Below, in pieces: positions 15,356 through 24,478 of a DNA stretch of 59,809 nucleotides (position 1 is the stretch's first letter; every line of letters starts with the position of its first letter). Under the pieces are notes generated by a model, which made no database searches, had not been told where the DNA came from, and was given only the letters and a program-made list of their open reading frames with translations. The position numbers and the translations under genes were made by a program. This DNA comes from Bacteroidaceae bacterium (GTDB lineage: Bacteria > Bacteroidota > Bacteroidia > Bacteroidales > Bacteroidaceae), in the NCBI GenBank assembly GCA_017616445.1, contig JAFZYE010000054.1, positions 1 through 59,809 on the forward strand, in the 5' to 3' direction.

Positions 15356-15695
15356 GACAAAGCCAGTTCATTAGGACAAGGCGAGTCGATTAACATATTG
15401 GAATGAGACCGAGTAAACCATTTGTAAGGACGGTCTCGAAAAGGCGTTTACGAACGTTACTATTCTGTGTGTTCAAACTTCGCAACTTTGATACTCTCCA
15501 CAGAGGTAATGCAACGAAACGTCTACGTGGGTGATAATTGTACCTACTACTTGTTACATTTATTCTTTAGTGTAGTAAGTCTGTAATGTATAGTTTCACA
15601 GGCGTGGGCTGGATGCGTTGCTTATCCTTGGAGAGGGGCAATGCGAAGGCCTGAACACAGGGATGGGCGAAAGTAGATACTCCCATGCCTTTTTT
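15356..15695 (+). ncRNA. Predicted structured RNA, about 340 nt
   Basis: The region between a consensus promoter and a T-run terminator has no ORF but several helices. GAGACCG (15405-15411) pairs perfectly with CGGTCTC (15431-15437). GCGTTGC (around 15616) pairs with GCAATGC (around 15638) with one wobble. GGCGTGGG (15601-15608) can pair with CCCATGCC (15682-15689) to close the 3' domain. It lacks tmRNA and RNase P hallmarks. Size, promoter and terminator fit what I recall of the Bacteroidales-1 RNA motif, but I cannot confirm the match from sequence alone. It ends about 70 bases before a zinc-ribbon gene, so a long attenuating leader is the main alternative. Confidence 0.6.
15660..15695 (+). 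terminator. Intrinsic terminator of the predicted RNA
   Basis: CCCATGCC (15682-15689) is followed at once by six T residues (15690-15695). The upstream partner can be the local ATGGG (15663-15667) or the longer-range GGCGTGGG at 15601-15608. Confidence 0.65.
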
Positions 15696-15764
15696 ATTTC
15701 CAGAAACTTACTTTGTGTGTCGCTGTTGTGAGAAGAATTGAATCCATTTAACTAATACGTGCCT

Positions 15765-16832
15765 ATGAAGAAAGAATGTCCTATTTGTGCAGAATTAATT
15801 GATGAGCATGCACAAGTGTGTCCTTATTGTAATGAAGAAACTGGATTTGAACCAGCTCCTCCACAGAAAGAGTGTCCTATATGTGGTGAAATGATTGATG
15901 CCACCTTATTGGTCTGTCCGATATGTGGTGAAGATATCTCGCTTGCGGTGATCCCAGAACTTGAGCCTATAGTTAAACCTGAGCTTGTAGTCGAACCTGA
16001 GCCTGTAGTTGAACCAGAACCTATTGCGGAGTCAACTCCTGAACCTGTTATTGAACAAGAACCAGAACCTGATCCAATTCCTGCGCCAGAACCAATTCCG
16101 ACAGTTAAGGAAGAACCTGCTCCTGTTGTAGAAAATGTTATTGAAAAACAACCCTCGTCTCATCGAAATAATACCTTATTATATATAATAATTGCTTTAT
16201 TGGTTGTTATTATCGGTGTACTCGTTGTATTCTTGCTTACCCGTGGTGGTGATCAGACGTCAACGACAGATGCAACTCCAGCAGAAACTACACCACAACG
16301 AGTGCTGACCATACCGGAGAAGCTTGACAGTATAGCTGCAGAGTTGCCAGAAGGTACTTACTACGATGTATTCCCAGATGATGAGCGTCAATGCATCTAT
16401 TATCTAAGCGATAATCAGCTTTATTGTCAGACCGTTTATGACGAAGGATATGTAATGCCGATTCCACTTAAGTATCAGGGTTATGAAGTGGAAGTCTTGT
16501 CTGCCGAACTTTTGGATGATGGAAACACTATACAGATGGACATAGAAGCCACTAATGGTAGCAAAGCAACTTGTTTGCTAAATACGCTGACAGGTATTAC
16601 CCAGATGATTCCTCAGAAGAAAGTATCTCAAACGCAAACATCTGTGACATCATCAACATCATCAACGCAGGAACTTCACAAGCCTGTAGCACCAAAGCAG
16701 GAAACAAACCCACAATCATCGACACCTAAGCCAACGAAGCAACAAGAGCCAGAAGATGTTGCTCCAGCAAACAGTAATAGTACAGGTTGGCATTTTGAGA
16801 GAGTGGACAATGTGCCGAATACTAATAACTAA
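15765..16832 (+). CDS. Double zinc-ribbon, single-pass membrane protein
   Basis: 355 aa from the ATG at 15765 (an in-frame GTG at 15759 is less likely). Two zinc ribbons lie at the N-terminus (CPIC ... CPYC and CPIC ... CPIC). A long Pro/Glu/Val-rich linker (residues about 70-125) precedes one membrane helix (LLYIIIALLVVIIGVLVVFL). The C-terminal 190 residues are predicted outside the cytoplasm, with a globular region and a Ser/Thr/Pro/Gln-rich tail. No enzymatic motif is recognised. The arrangement, ribbons inside and a sensor-like domain outside, could suit signalling or assembly; this is inference. It is followed 13 bases later by another zinc-ribbon membrane protein. Confidence 0.85.
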   Translation: MKKECPICAELIDEHAQVCPYCNEETGFEPAPPQKECPICGEMIDATLLVCPICGEDISLAVIPELEPIVKPELVVEPEPVVEPEPIAESTPEPVIEQEPEPDPIPAPEPIPTVKEEPAPVVENVIEKQPSSHRNNTLLYIIIALLVVIIGVLVVFLLTRGGDQTSTTDATPAETTPQRVLTIPEKLDSIAAELPEGTYYDVFPDDERQCIYYLSDNQLYCQTVYDEGYVMPIPLKYQGYEVEVLSAELLDDGNTIQMDIEATNGSKATCLLNTLTGITQMIPQKKVSQTQTSVTSSTSSTQELHKPVAPKQETNPQSSTPKPTKQQEPEDVAPANSNSTGWHFERVDNVPNTNN

Positions 16833-16845
16833 AACTAATCATATT

Positions 16846-17730
16846 ATGGAAGAAATGAAAAAGTGCCCCCAATGTGGGAATATGGTCAAGGCCATTGCTA
16901 AGAAATGTCGCTACTGCGGACATTGGTTTAACGAAGAGACTGAGCCAGAACAGAAACAGGAACCTGTTCAGGAACCGCCAAAACCTGATGCAGATGCTCC
17001 TCGTCAGGAGACTGTTGTTCCTGCTGTACGTCCTCTTCCTTCACCCCCTCAACCCGAGGATGACGAAGGACTGACTGTGATGGGTATCATCGTTCAAGGT
17101 GTTAAGTTAGGCATCTCTAGATTCTTAACAATTTTTTGTTCAGTTGTACTATGGTTACTCACCATATGGATTCCATATTTAAACGTGGGTACTACAATAG
17201 CTATTTGCACGATGCCAATTGCTTTAGCTGATAACGACAAACTGGCAAAGCCCACTTATATCTTTGCTGAGAAATACCGGAAGTATATGGGCGACTTCTT
17301 TACCCTTCTCGGTCTACTGTATCTCACTTTGATTCCAGCATATATCTTTGGTGTTATTCCTGCCATTATTATTGGTATTGGATGGTCGATGGCGTTTTAC
17401 ATCTTATTCGATAAGCATATCACACCAAGCGATGCATTGTTAGAGAGTACGGAGAAAACCTACGGGCACAAGATGACCATCTTCCTTGCTTTCTTGTTAT
17501 ATAATGTAGGTTTTGCCGTGATATGGGGAATCATCTATGGCATTGTTACACTCATTGGCGTACTTGTAGGTTCCATTGTGGGTACCGACTCAAATGCAGC
17601 CACCGCTGTAGGATTACTCATTGGTATCACAATTGTCATACTTGCTATTCTATTCTTTGCTGTCTATCAGGTAGGAATAATCGGCTGTCAAGCAGTAATC
17701 TATCGTAAACTCTGCAAGGAGAAGAAATAA
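16846..17730 (+). CDS. Zinc-ribbon polytopic membrane protein
   Basis: 294 aa; the ATG at 16846 is chosen because the residues before it overlap the previous gene in another frame and look non-coding. A single zinc ribbon (CPQCGNMVKAIAKKCRYCG) is followed by a Pro/Glu-rich linker and about five or six membrane helices (residues about 75-290) rich in Gly, Ile and Val. The ribbon and linker resemble those of the preceding gene, so the two products may work together. No transporter or enzyme signature is recognised. Confidence 0.85.
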   Translation: MEEMKKCPQCGNMVKAIAKKCRYCGHWFNEETEPEQKQEPVQEPPKPDADAPRQETVVPAVRPLPSPPQPEDDEGLTVMGIIVQGVKLGISRFLTIFCSVVLWLLTIWIPYLNVGTTIAICTMPIALADNDKLAKPTYIFAEKYRKYMGDFFTLLGLLYLTLIPAYIFGVIPAIIIGIGWSMAFYILFDKHITPSDALLESTEKTYGHKMTIFLAFLLYNVGFAVIWGIIYGIVTLIGVLVGSIVGTDSNAATAVGLLIGITIVILAILFFAVYQVGIIGCQAVIYRKLCKEKK

Positions 17731-17769
17731 AAGAACGTGTTATTAACTTAACAATAAAAAAGTAAAACT

Positions 17770-19095
17770 ATGAAAAAAAAATTCATATATGGATTTATAT
17801 ACATTGCGATGGTATTGATGCCATCACCTAGTTATGCTCAGTCTTTTTTGAAGCAACTTGGTAAAGCAGTAGTTAAGATACTAGAAGCACCAACACAGGA
17901 AAACACTAATTCACAACAGAAAGTGGGACAATCAAAAGCTATTCAAGAGCAGAAGATACAGGGACCACTCTATCAAATACATGCTACTTCTGAAACAAAA
18001 ACTATAACACTGCAAGGTGGTGCTTTATATATGGGAAATTTTTCTTGTGGCATAGCAATGATTAAAAGTAAAAAAGGATGGTTCGCTATTAATAAAAATG
18101 GCGAAAAAGTATTTGACTTGCCTGCAGGATATTGGCCAGGCGATGAAGAAAAAAGTATTCATTCAGAATTTGATAATAACCGCCTTATTATTTGCTCAGA
18201 GACTCAGCATATGCTGAAGATTAACATGGCAATTATCGACAACCAAGGCAATATTATCAAAGAGTTCAAAGATATTACGGGAGTAACTCCATTTCAAAAT
18301 GGGGTTGCCATTGTAAAAGACGAAAAATATGATTGTTTTTATATTGACAAAGATGGTAATGTCCTGTCTAGAACTCTACCCGTATACGAGAGTTATGCTA
18401 AACCCGTATTGGGTTATATGCGAGAAGGAATGAGAAGGTTTTATGATAGTAAAATAAAAAGATATGGATATTGTGATGAGAAATGTAACATCGTCATACC
18501 AGCACAATACAAAGGTGTGGGCAATTTTTTTAATGGATTAGCAAAAGCCAAAAATGACGAAGACTTATGGGGATATATTGATAAAACAGGTAAGTTTGTT
18601 ATTGACCCGATGTTTTCTATAGAGCCAGGAGCTTTCTATAATAACTATGCTTTGGTGACAGATAAATCAGGAAAAAGGTTTTTCATAGATCAAACAGGAA
18701 AATTTATATGGGAAGATCCAGCTAATGGTAAGCCGCAACGAATCCATGACTTCGTGTCTGGATTAGATAATGGTGGCTATGCATTGTGGGTCTATGATAG
18801 GTCGTTATATATTATAGATTCTTCTTTCAAAAGACGAGCAAAATTGGCGGAAGTTTATGAAACAAGCGGTAGAATAACTGCTTATAATAACGAATGGTTT
18901 CAATATACAGACGAAGATAACAACTGTTTTCTATATGATTGGAACGGAAAGCTTCTCTTAAAATTTGGTGAAATGGGTAAAAGTAGTGCATTTAGCAATG
19001 GTATTTGTCGGAATGACGATAACTATTCCGATACTCACTATTATTTTAATTTGACGGGAGAGATTATTGTTCAATTCAAAGACACTCAATTCTAA
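17770..19095 (+). CDS. Secreted WG-repeat protein
   Basis: 441 aa with a signal peptide (cleavage after SYAQ). From about residue 75 on, the chain consists of WG/KWG-type repeats: KKGWFAINKNGEKVF, LWGYIDKTGKFVIDP, KRFFIDQTGKFIWED and a last unit YDWNGKLLLKFGE. Such repeats form beta-propeller-like or extended binding surfaces; the ligand is unknown. The leader (taacaataaaaa ... actatgaaa) resembles those of the following genes, suggesting a shared origin or expression. The base composition is visibly AT-rich compared with genes before 14 kb. Confidence 0.85.
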   Translation: MKKKFIYGFIYIAMVLMPSPSYAQSFLKQLGKAVVKILEAPTQENTNSQQKVGQSKAIQEQKIQGPLYQIHATSETKTITLQGGALYMGNFSCGIAMIKSKKGWFAINKNGEKVFDLPAGYWPGDEEKSIHSEFDNNRLIICSETQHMLKINMAIIDNQGNIIKEFKDITGVTPFQNGVAIVKDEKYDCFYIDKDGNVLSRTLPVYESYAKPVLGYMREGMRRFYDSKIKRYGYCDEKCNIVIPAQYKGVGNFFNGLAKAKNDEDLWGYIDKTGKFVIDPMFSIEPGAFYNNYALVTDKSGKRFFIDQTGKFIWEDPANGKPQRIHDFVSGLDNGGYALWVYDRSLYIIDSSFKRRAKLAEVYETSGRITAYNNEWFQYTDEDNNCFLYDWNGKLLLKFGEMGKSSAFSNGICRNDDNYSDTHYYFNLTGEIIVQFKDTQF

Positions 19096-19124
19096 AAAAA
19101 ATAATATTTAAAATGATTAGGACT

Positions 19125-19934
19125 ATGAAAGTAAAAGAATATATTTTAGTAATTATTGTATTTCTATTGGTTGCATGTGGAGGAAACTCCTCAAATACGG
19201 CTAATGGAAGCGCTACAGACGATGAAAGTAAACAAAGTACTGCAATTCTGTCTGCTTTGACTTTTGCATCGTACGATCAATATATACGAATAACAAAAGA
19301 TGATGTCTATATTAGAGAAAGTCCAAGTAATAAAGCAGCTAAGGTAGAGTATGACAGATATCCTGGAACTTTAATGGCATGTGATATGTGCCCTGTTATC
19401 TCAGAGGATCAAGGATGGTTCCAGATTCCAGAAGGATGGGTAAGTAAGAAAGACGCTAAGCTGGCTGTCAACGACCCGATAACTGCTGTTATGATGAATA
19501 ACCAATGGTGCGGACACGTGATTGATATGGGAGATGGGTTTATGTGGCGTGTCTATAGCCCTATCGGAATAAAACAATTGGCCATCTGTGATTGTAACGG
19601 TGTTCTTAGATTGGGTAAACTCATTGACAATGTTTTTGAATTCAAATATGCAGTTTCTGCTAGTATAGAAATTGATGAGGAACATCCTGATAGATGGGAA
19701 TTAGAAGAATACGAAGATGGAAAGTACATCCACATGGGTACAAATTACGGAAAACAGATTACCGAGGAAGGATGGGAAGATGCCACATATACTTATTGGC
19801 TGCCTGATCTGAGTAAGTTTACCGACCAACATCTTATACAAATCTTCAAAGATGTTATTGAGGCTAATGAAACAAACTACTTATACCTTAACTCAGAACT
19901 ATTGTCGGGGAAATGGGTCGGAAACATTCCTTAA
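19125..19934 (+). CDS. SH3-domain lipoprotein of unknown function
   Basis: 269 aa from the ATG at 19125 (context actATGaaa, like its neighbours; an in-frame ATG at 19113 is the alternative). The lipobox is LVAC. Residues about 45-110 form a bacterial SH3-like unit (DVYIRESPSNKAAKV ... GWFQIPEGWVSKKDAKL). The remaining C-terminal domain of about 150 aa is not recognised. SH3 units in the envelope often bind peptidoglycan or peptides. It lies in the same AT-rich series as the WG-repeat gene. Confidence 0.8.
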   Translation: MKVKEYILVIIVFLLVACGGNSSNTANGSATDDESKQSTAILSALTFASYDQYIRITKDDVYIRESPSNKAAKVEYDRYPGTLMACDMCPVISEDQGWFQIPEGWVSKKDAKLAVNDPITAVMMNNQWCGHVIDMGDGFMWRVYSPIGIKQLAICDCNGVLRLGKLIDNVFEFKYAVSASIEIDEEHPDRWELEEYEDGKYIHMGTNYGKQITEEGWEDATYTYWLPDLSKFTDQHLIQIFKDVIEANETNYLYLNSELLSGKWVGNIP

Positions 19935-19992
19935 GAACAAAGATATTCACAACTAAATTATATTCTAACAATCAACTAAAACAATTAAAGCT

Positions 19993-20592
19993 ATGAAGTA
20001 TTTATTAATCCTAATCATGATGGTGGGTACATTGTCGCTGAACGCACAGAATCGTCCCACACAGACTCAACAGAAAACTACAACTCAGGCAACGGCTTCG
20101 AAGACTTTCACGCTGACAAACGGCAAACTTGGTCCCATACAAGTAGGTAAGAAGTTTGCTAACATCCCTGCTACATATAGTGGATTGTATGATAAGTACA
20201 CACGTAAAAAGGAGACAATGTCGGATGAGGATGGTGAATGGACAGTGGATTACTATCAGTTTACTAAAGGAGGAAAGAATATCTTCCGCATTGACCTCTC
20301 AGAAGACAAATCGATCCAATCTATTACCTTACAAGAAGGATCTGCTGCTATCGTTAAAACACCAGAGGGTTTCTATGTGGGCTATCCTGCTCGAACGTTG
20401 TTTACAAAGAAAAAAATGGAATGGGACAATTACTATATGGGAACCGTATTTGCTACAGATGGGAAATATACATATCATGTTAATTCCAATGATGTGACAA
20501 GTGAAATTCCAACTGCAGCCAGTCAATTCAAATCAAACGCAAAGGTAAGTCAAATCGAGTATAGTGATTATCAAGAATCCGATTATTACTAA
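19993..20592 (+). CDS. Secreted protein of unknown function
   Basis: 199 aa with a signal peptide (MKYLLILIMMVGTLSLNAQ). A Thr/Gln-rich segment (residues 20-38) precedes a compact domain beginning FTLTNGKLGPIQVGKKFANIP, a pattern seen in small Bacteroidales periplasmic proteins of unknown role. Two things stand out. Its signal-peptide DNA closely resembles that of the thioredoxin gene at 23996, and a decayed copy of its 3' region lies at about 29306-29390. Confidence 0.8.
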   Translation: MKYLLILIMMVGTLSLNAQNRPTQTQQKTTTQATASKTFTLTNGKLGPIQVGKKFANIPATYSGLYDKYTRKKETMSDEDGEWTVDYYQFTKGGKNIFRIDLSEDKSIQSITLQEGSAAIVKTPEGFYVGYPARTLFTKKKMEWDNYYMGTVFATDGKYTYHVNSNDVTSEIPTAASQFKSNAKVSQIEYSDYQESDYY

Positions 20593-20664
20593 ACAATCAT
20601 TTCAAAATATTTGAAAACTTTGAGTCAAATTATTCAGTAATTAACAATAAAAACAAATGGAACT

Positions 20665-22032
20665 ATGAAACATATAAGCTTATGGGCATCAATTATTGCC
20701 ATGATAGTCTGCGGAATAACTATAACTTCTTGCAGCAAAGATGAAGAAAAAGATAACGGTGGTGGTGAAAAAGAAAAAGTATCGAACTTGGATGACTATG
20801 TAGATAAGTATTATATTCGATGTGAAAGAGTTGGAGCCAATCTTGTCGTTGAAGTTGTCTTTGAAAATATCACAGACAATGCCATTAACGATGCTTTGTT
20901 GAAGTTAAAAGACGGAAAGATTACAGACAATATAGGTAATGTCTATTATGTGGATGCTGGTGGTGCAACAACTGCATATTTAACAAACACTACAGACATC
21001 AATACAATTCCAAATTATGGTAACAAATGGACATCCTTGAATATCCCAGCAAAAGGATATGCGGTATATTTTATCAAAATCTTGAATTTTGATCCTTCAA
21101 ACAAAGCAACACAATTGTCTTTTGACCTCATTTTCAGTTCGTCTAGTTTGCCTGCAGAGAGTTATGATGTTACAGCTCATGGCTTTATTATCACAGATAA
21201 TCGAGTGATGGAAAATGGAATTCAGACAAACGATACTGCACTTGTCTACAAAGTGTTAAATTGTGAAAGAGTCGGATCGGTACTTCAAATAGATTTTTCT
21301 ATTACCAACAACTCAGCTATTGAAATGGGTAATCTCACTTTTAACTGTGCAGACAATGCTGTTGATGATTTAGGAAATACTTACTATACCAATTTATCGG
21401 GTTATGGTGACCTTGCTTTTGGTGCTGGTGGTTACAAAAATAGATACACATTTCAACTGAAACCACACGAAACGATCAATGGCCGAATAAGAATCAATAA
21501 TTTCGATACTACCAACAAGGCAAAAACAGCATCAATCCCTCTTTCTTGTACTTCTAGTTCGTACGTTTTCTCTGACAATGTGGTTCGTTTTATAACCATT
21601 CCTATCAAAGATAATCGTATTCTTTATGGAGGAATACAATCTCCTGATTTGAAACTTGACATTAACTTTGTGAATGCAACGCTGGATGAGAATCGTTATC
21701 TTGTTGTGAACTATACAATTACTAATAATACTGGTGGTAATCTTACCAACTTGACTTTTAAAGGTGATTCAAACATACTTGATGACCTTTCGAATTCGTA
21801 TTACGACAATTCCATGAAGTTTTCCTTCAATGGATCAGATTTTACTTCGGCTTGGTGGGTTGGTGCTATCACCAACATGGCGGCGGGCGCAACGATTTCT
21901 GCTGCCATTAAAGTAGAGACTCCATTTAATACAAATGCTAAGAATGTGACTTTTGATATTGGTTTGTCTAGTGATAGCTATGAGTTTGCAGACAGCAAAA
22001 TTCACTTCATTGCAATTCCAATACAGAGATAA
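20665..22032 (+). CDS. Lipoprotein with three beta-rich tandem repeats
   Basis: 455 aa. The lipobox is TSCS. After a Gly/Lys/Glu-rich spacer the chain holds three related units of about 130-135 residues. Each starts with CERVG(A/S)xL or an equivalent, includes FxITNN(S/T) and (D)DLGN(T/V)YY, and ends in IPIxDNR(I/V). The units look like Ig-like or DUF4352-like beta sandwiches. The number of units and the strict alternation suggest internal duplication. A strong hairpin follows the stop. Function unknown; surface exposure is plausible. Confidence 0.8.
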   Translation: MKHISLWASIIAMIVCGITITSCSKDEEKDNGGGEKEKVSNLDDYVDKYYIRCERVGANLVVEVVFENITDNAINDALLKLKDGKITDNIGNVYYVDAGGATTAYLTNTTDINTIPNYGNKWTSLNIPAKGYAVYFIKILNFDPSNKATQLSFDLIFSSSSLPAESYDVTAHGFIITDNRVMENGIQTNDTALVYKVLNCERVGSVLQIDFSITNNSAIEMGNLTFNCADNAVDDLGNTYYTNLSGYGDLAFGAGGYKNRYTFQLKPHETINGRIRINNFDTTNKAKTASIPLSCTSSSYVFSDNVVRFITIPIKDNRILYGGIQSPDLKLDINFVNATLDENRYLVVNYTITNNTGGNLTNLTFKGDSNILDDLSNSYYDNSMKFSFNGSDFTSAWWVGAITNMAAGATISAAIKVETPFNTNAKNVTFDIGLSSDSYEFADSKIHFIAIPIQR

Positions 22033-22044
22033 GTACATCAACTC

Positions 22045-22080
22045 CAGGGCATCATGCTGTTAAATTGATGCCCTGATATT
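22045..22080 (+). terminator. Strong hairpin after the repeat lipoprotein gene
   Basis: CAGGGCATCA (22045-22054) pairs perfectly with TGATGCCCTG (22066-22075), followed by the A/T-rich ATATTTA. It is the most likely transcription end for the lipoprotein gene. Confidence 0.75.
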
Positions 22081-22132
22081 TAGCAATAGATTATAACAAC
22101 TAATGATATATTTAACCATCAAACTAAGCAAT

Positions 22133-23938
22133 ATGAAAAAAATACTATTATTTGCTATTGCCATGACAGTTTCAATATGTCATTTTGCGCAAGAAGGACA
22201 ATTATGGTGGGGCTATTATGATGAATCAGATCCTAACGGTCATAGAATTGGATATGGTGGCAAATGCACTACTGATGCAGCGATTTATATTCCGAGGAAT
22301 CATACAATACTAGGAAACGATATCATAAAAGCAGTACGAATCTGGTTAGGTGATGATATTGATAAAATTGATGGCGACCTTACTATCTGGATTCACAAAT
22401 TCAACACAAATGATCTCCCAAGTAACTTTGACATTTCATATGCAGATTACATTCAGGTTGTTCCTAAATCGTCATTAATGCAGGGACTTAATGAATTTGC
22501 GTTAACGACTCCCTATAGAGTAAATAATGCAGGCATCTACGTGGGTTTCACATTCTCTACAAATTGTTCATCGAGTTTTATTATGAGTTCAGGAAAAGGT
22601 TTTTTAAAAAATTCCTTCTTTCTTAGAACCAATGGTTTTTGGGAGAACTACAGTGAAGAGTGTGGAAACTTAGCTATACAAATTCAGCTTGATGGGGGTT
22701 CTTTAGGTGCTAATAGTGCTTCTCCATCTGATTTCGAAACACTATTTGTCGAAAAAGGAAGTAGTAATAGTGTCAGCGTTCCGTTAAACATTATAAATTA
22801 CGGAAAAGAGCCAATCACTTCTGTTAGCTACACTTTAACAAAGAATGGGGTTGAAATAATAGAGAAAACAGTAAATGTAGATACTCTGTTATTTAATCAT
22901 TCTGTTGAAATCTCCATACCGTTCCCTATAGATAATGAAGCGAAAAAAAACGAAATGGTTTTGAAGATTGCCAAAGTGAATGGTAAAGAAAATGAAGCAT
23001 CACAAAAAACGGCCAAGGGAGCACTAATCGTCATTCTTGAAAAGCCTGTCGTAGTACCTGTAGTTGAAGAGTTTACAAGTACTGGTTGTGGTTGGTGTCC
23101 TATTGGAATAGATGGAATGGATCATGTTCATGAGGTTTATGGAGACAAAGTCGCTTTGATTTCTATACATGGTGATGACCCGATGAAAACTGTAGACTAC
23201 GCTTCTGTCCCAACTCTTGGGGGGTATCCAAGTTCGTATGTAAATAGAGCAAAAGGACCATATCCAAACGGATCTTCTCTTCGACGTTATATAGATGAGC
23301 AAATGAAACGAGTAACTGGAGCCAGTCTTCAAGTTCTTGCGACATGGGCAAACGAAGAAAAAACCGAAATCATTATTGATACGAAAACAAAATTCGTGTA
23401 TTCAGAAGAAAATGGTAAATATGGTTTGGCCTTTGTAATCACTGAGGACGAAATGACGGGTAGCGGTCCAGGGTGGATACAATACAATTCTTTAAGTGGT
23501 AACTCAAGTTATGCTTACAGTTATCCTTTTTGGTACAATTCTCCGTACCGGATTATGGGTCAAAAATACAATTATGTAGCCGTAGCCGCTTGGGGTATAG
23601 ATAAAGGAGTTGACGGTTCTGTCAGGCCCACGATTGTTGCTGGAGAAGAACAGAAATACTTTTTTAATGCAAAAATAGCTGGAAATACACTAATTCAAGA
23701 TAAAACAAAGCTTAAGGTAATTGTATTACTGATAGATAAAGTAACTGGACTAATTATGAATGCTGCTTTGACGTCAATTCGAGAGTATGATGATACTTCA
23801 ATATCTAATACTCACATTACAGATGCTCATATTAGTGCTCGTTATACTATAGACGGACGAAAGACGACAATTCCTCAAAAAGGTTTAAACATCATTAAAA
23901 AGAGTGATGGAACAATCATAAAAATAATAGTGAAGTAA
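22133..23938 (+). CDS. Omp28-like thioredoxin-fold secreted protein with T9SS-like C-terminus
   Basis: 601 aa from the ATG at 22133, which gives a normal signal peptide (MKKILLFAIAMTVSICHFAQ). Domains in order: an N-terminal beta domain (GQLWWGYYDES ... GIYVGFTF), an Ig-like unit (residues about 190-300), then an Omp28-like thioredoxin fold with CGWC at Cys319/Cys322 and a Pro loop GGYPSSYVNR. The chain ends in YTIDGRKT ... KGLNIIKKSDG, which matches the C-terminal sorting motifs of Bacteroidota secreted proteins. It is a paralogue of the protein encoded at 27484. The predicted role is thiol-disulfide chemistry at or beyond the outer membrane; substrate unknown. Confidence 0.85.
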   Translation: MKKILLFAIAMTVSICHFAQEGQLWWGYYDESDPNGHRIGYGGKCTTDAAIYIPRNHTILGNDIIKAVRIWLGDDIDKIDGDLTIWIHKFNTNDLPSNFDISYADYIQVVPKSSLMQGLNEFALTTPYRVNNAGIYVGFTFSTNCSSSFIMSSGKGFLKNSFFLRTNGFWENYSEECGNLAIQIQLDGGSLGANSASPSDFETLFVEKGSSNSVSVPLNIINYGKEPITSVSYTLTKNGVEIIEKTVNVDTLLFNHSVEISIPFPIDNEAKKNEMVLKIAKVNGKENEASQKTAKGALIVILEKPVVVPVVEEFTSTGCGWCPIGIDGMDHVHEVYGDKVALISIHGDDPMKTVDYASVPTLGGYPSSYVNRAKGPYPNGSSLRRYIDEQMKRVTGASLQVLATWANEEKTEIIIDTKTKFVYSEENGKYGLAFVITEDEMTGSGPGWIQYNSLSGNSSYAYSYPFWYNSPYRIMGQKYNYVAVAAWGIDKGVDGSVRPTIVAGEEQKYFFNAKIAGNTLIQDKTKLKVIVLLIDKVTGLIMNAALTSIREYDDTSISNTHITDAHISARYTIDGRKTTIPQKGLNIIKKSDGTIIKIIVK

Positions 23939-23995
23939 AAAAAAGAGTCCGTAGTGTTACGATTATAGTTATTTAATAATGTTTGTACAATTTAT

Positions 23996-24478
23996 ATGAA
24001 GTTTTTAATAATCATAATATTGATGGTTGGCACATTGCCACTGAATGCACAATTGCCCAAAAAGACTCTTAAGGATATTAATGGTAAGAGTGTTCGGACG
24101 GATACCATCTCCAACAAGGGCAAGCCTTTCTTCATAGATTTCTTCGCCACATGGTGCAAACCGTGTAACCGAGAGCTAGATGCAATCAGTGAGGTCTACG
24201 AAGACTGGCAGAAGGAGACGGGTGTGAAACTGGTTGCCGTGAGTATAGATCAGGCCCAAAATATAAATAAGGTAAAACCACTGGTTGATAACCACGGCTG
24301 GGATTATGATGTGTTGCTTGATCCAAACGGCGATTTGAAGCGTGCCTTTGGCATTCAGGTAATACCCTATGTAATGATTGTGGATGGCAAAGGTAACATC
24401 GTATACAAGCATCAGGGTTATACCGATGGTGTCGAAGAAGAACTGATAGATAAAGTACGAGAACTGCTGAAACAATGA
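23996..24478 (+). CDS. Periplasmic TlpA-type thioredoxin
   Basis: 160 aa with a signal peptide (cleavage after LNAQ). It is a single TlpA/ResA domain: FATWCKPC with Cys54 and Cys57, and cis-Pro in QVIPYVMIVDG. It overlaps the next gene (DUF6029) by four bases (ATGA), so the two are translationally coupled. This minimal redox protein likely serves the adjacent outer-membrane and Omp28 proteins, but that is inferred from position. Confidence 0.93.
   Translation: MKFLIIIILMVGTLPLNAQLPKKTLKDINGKSVRTDTISNKGKPFFIDFFATWCKPCNRELDAISEVYEDWQKETGVKLVAVSIDQAQNINKVKPLVDNHGWDYDVLLDPNGDLKRAFGIQVIPYVMIVDGKGNIVYKHQGYTDGVEEELIDKVRELLKQ

Noticed and set aside
15356-15695. tmRNA, RNase P RNA or SRP RNA
   Set aside because: No tRNA-like T-loop or terminal CCA domain, no GAAAGTCC-type RNase P core, and no conserved SRP tetraloop region were found.
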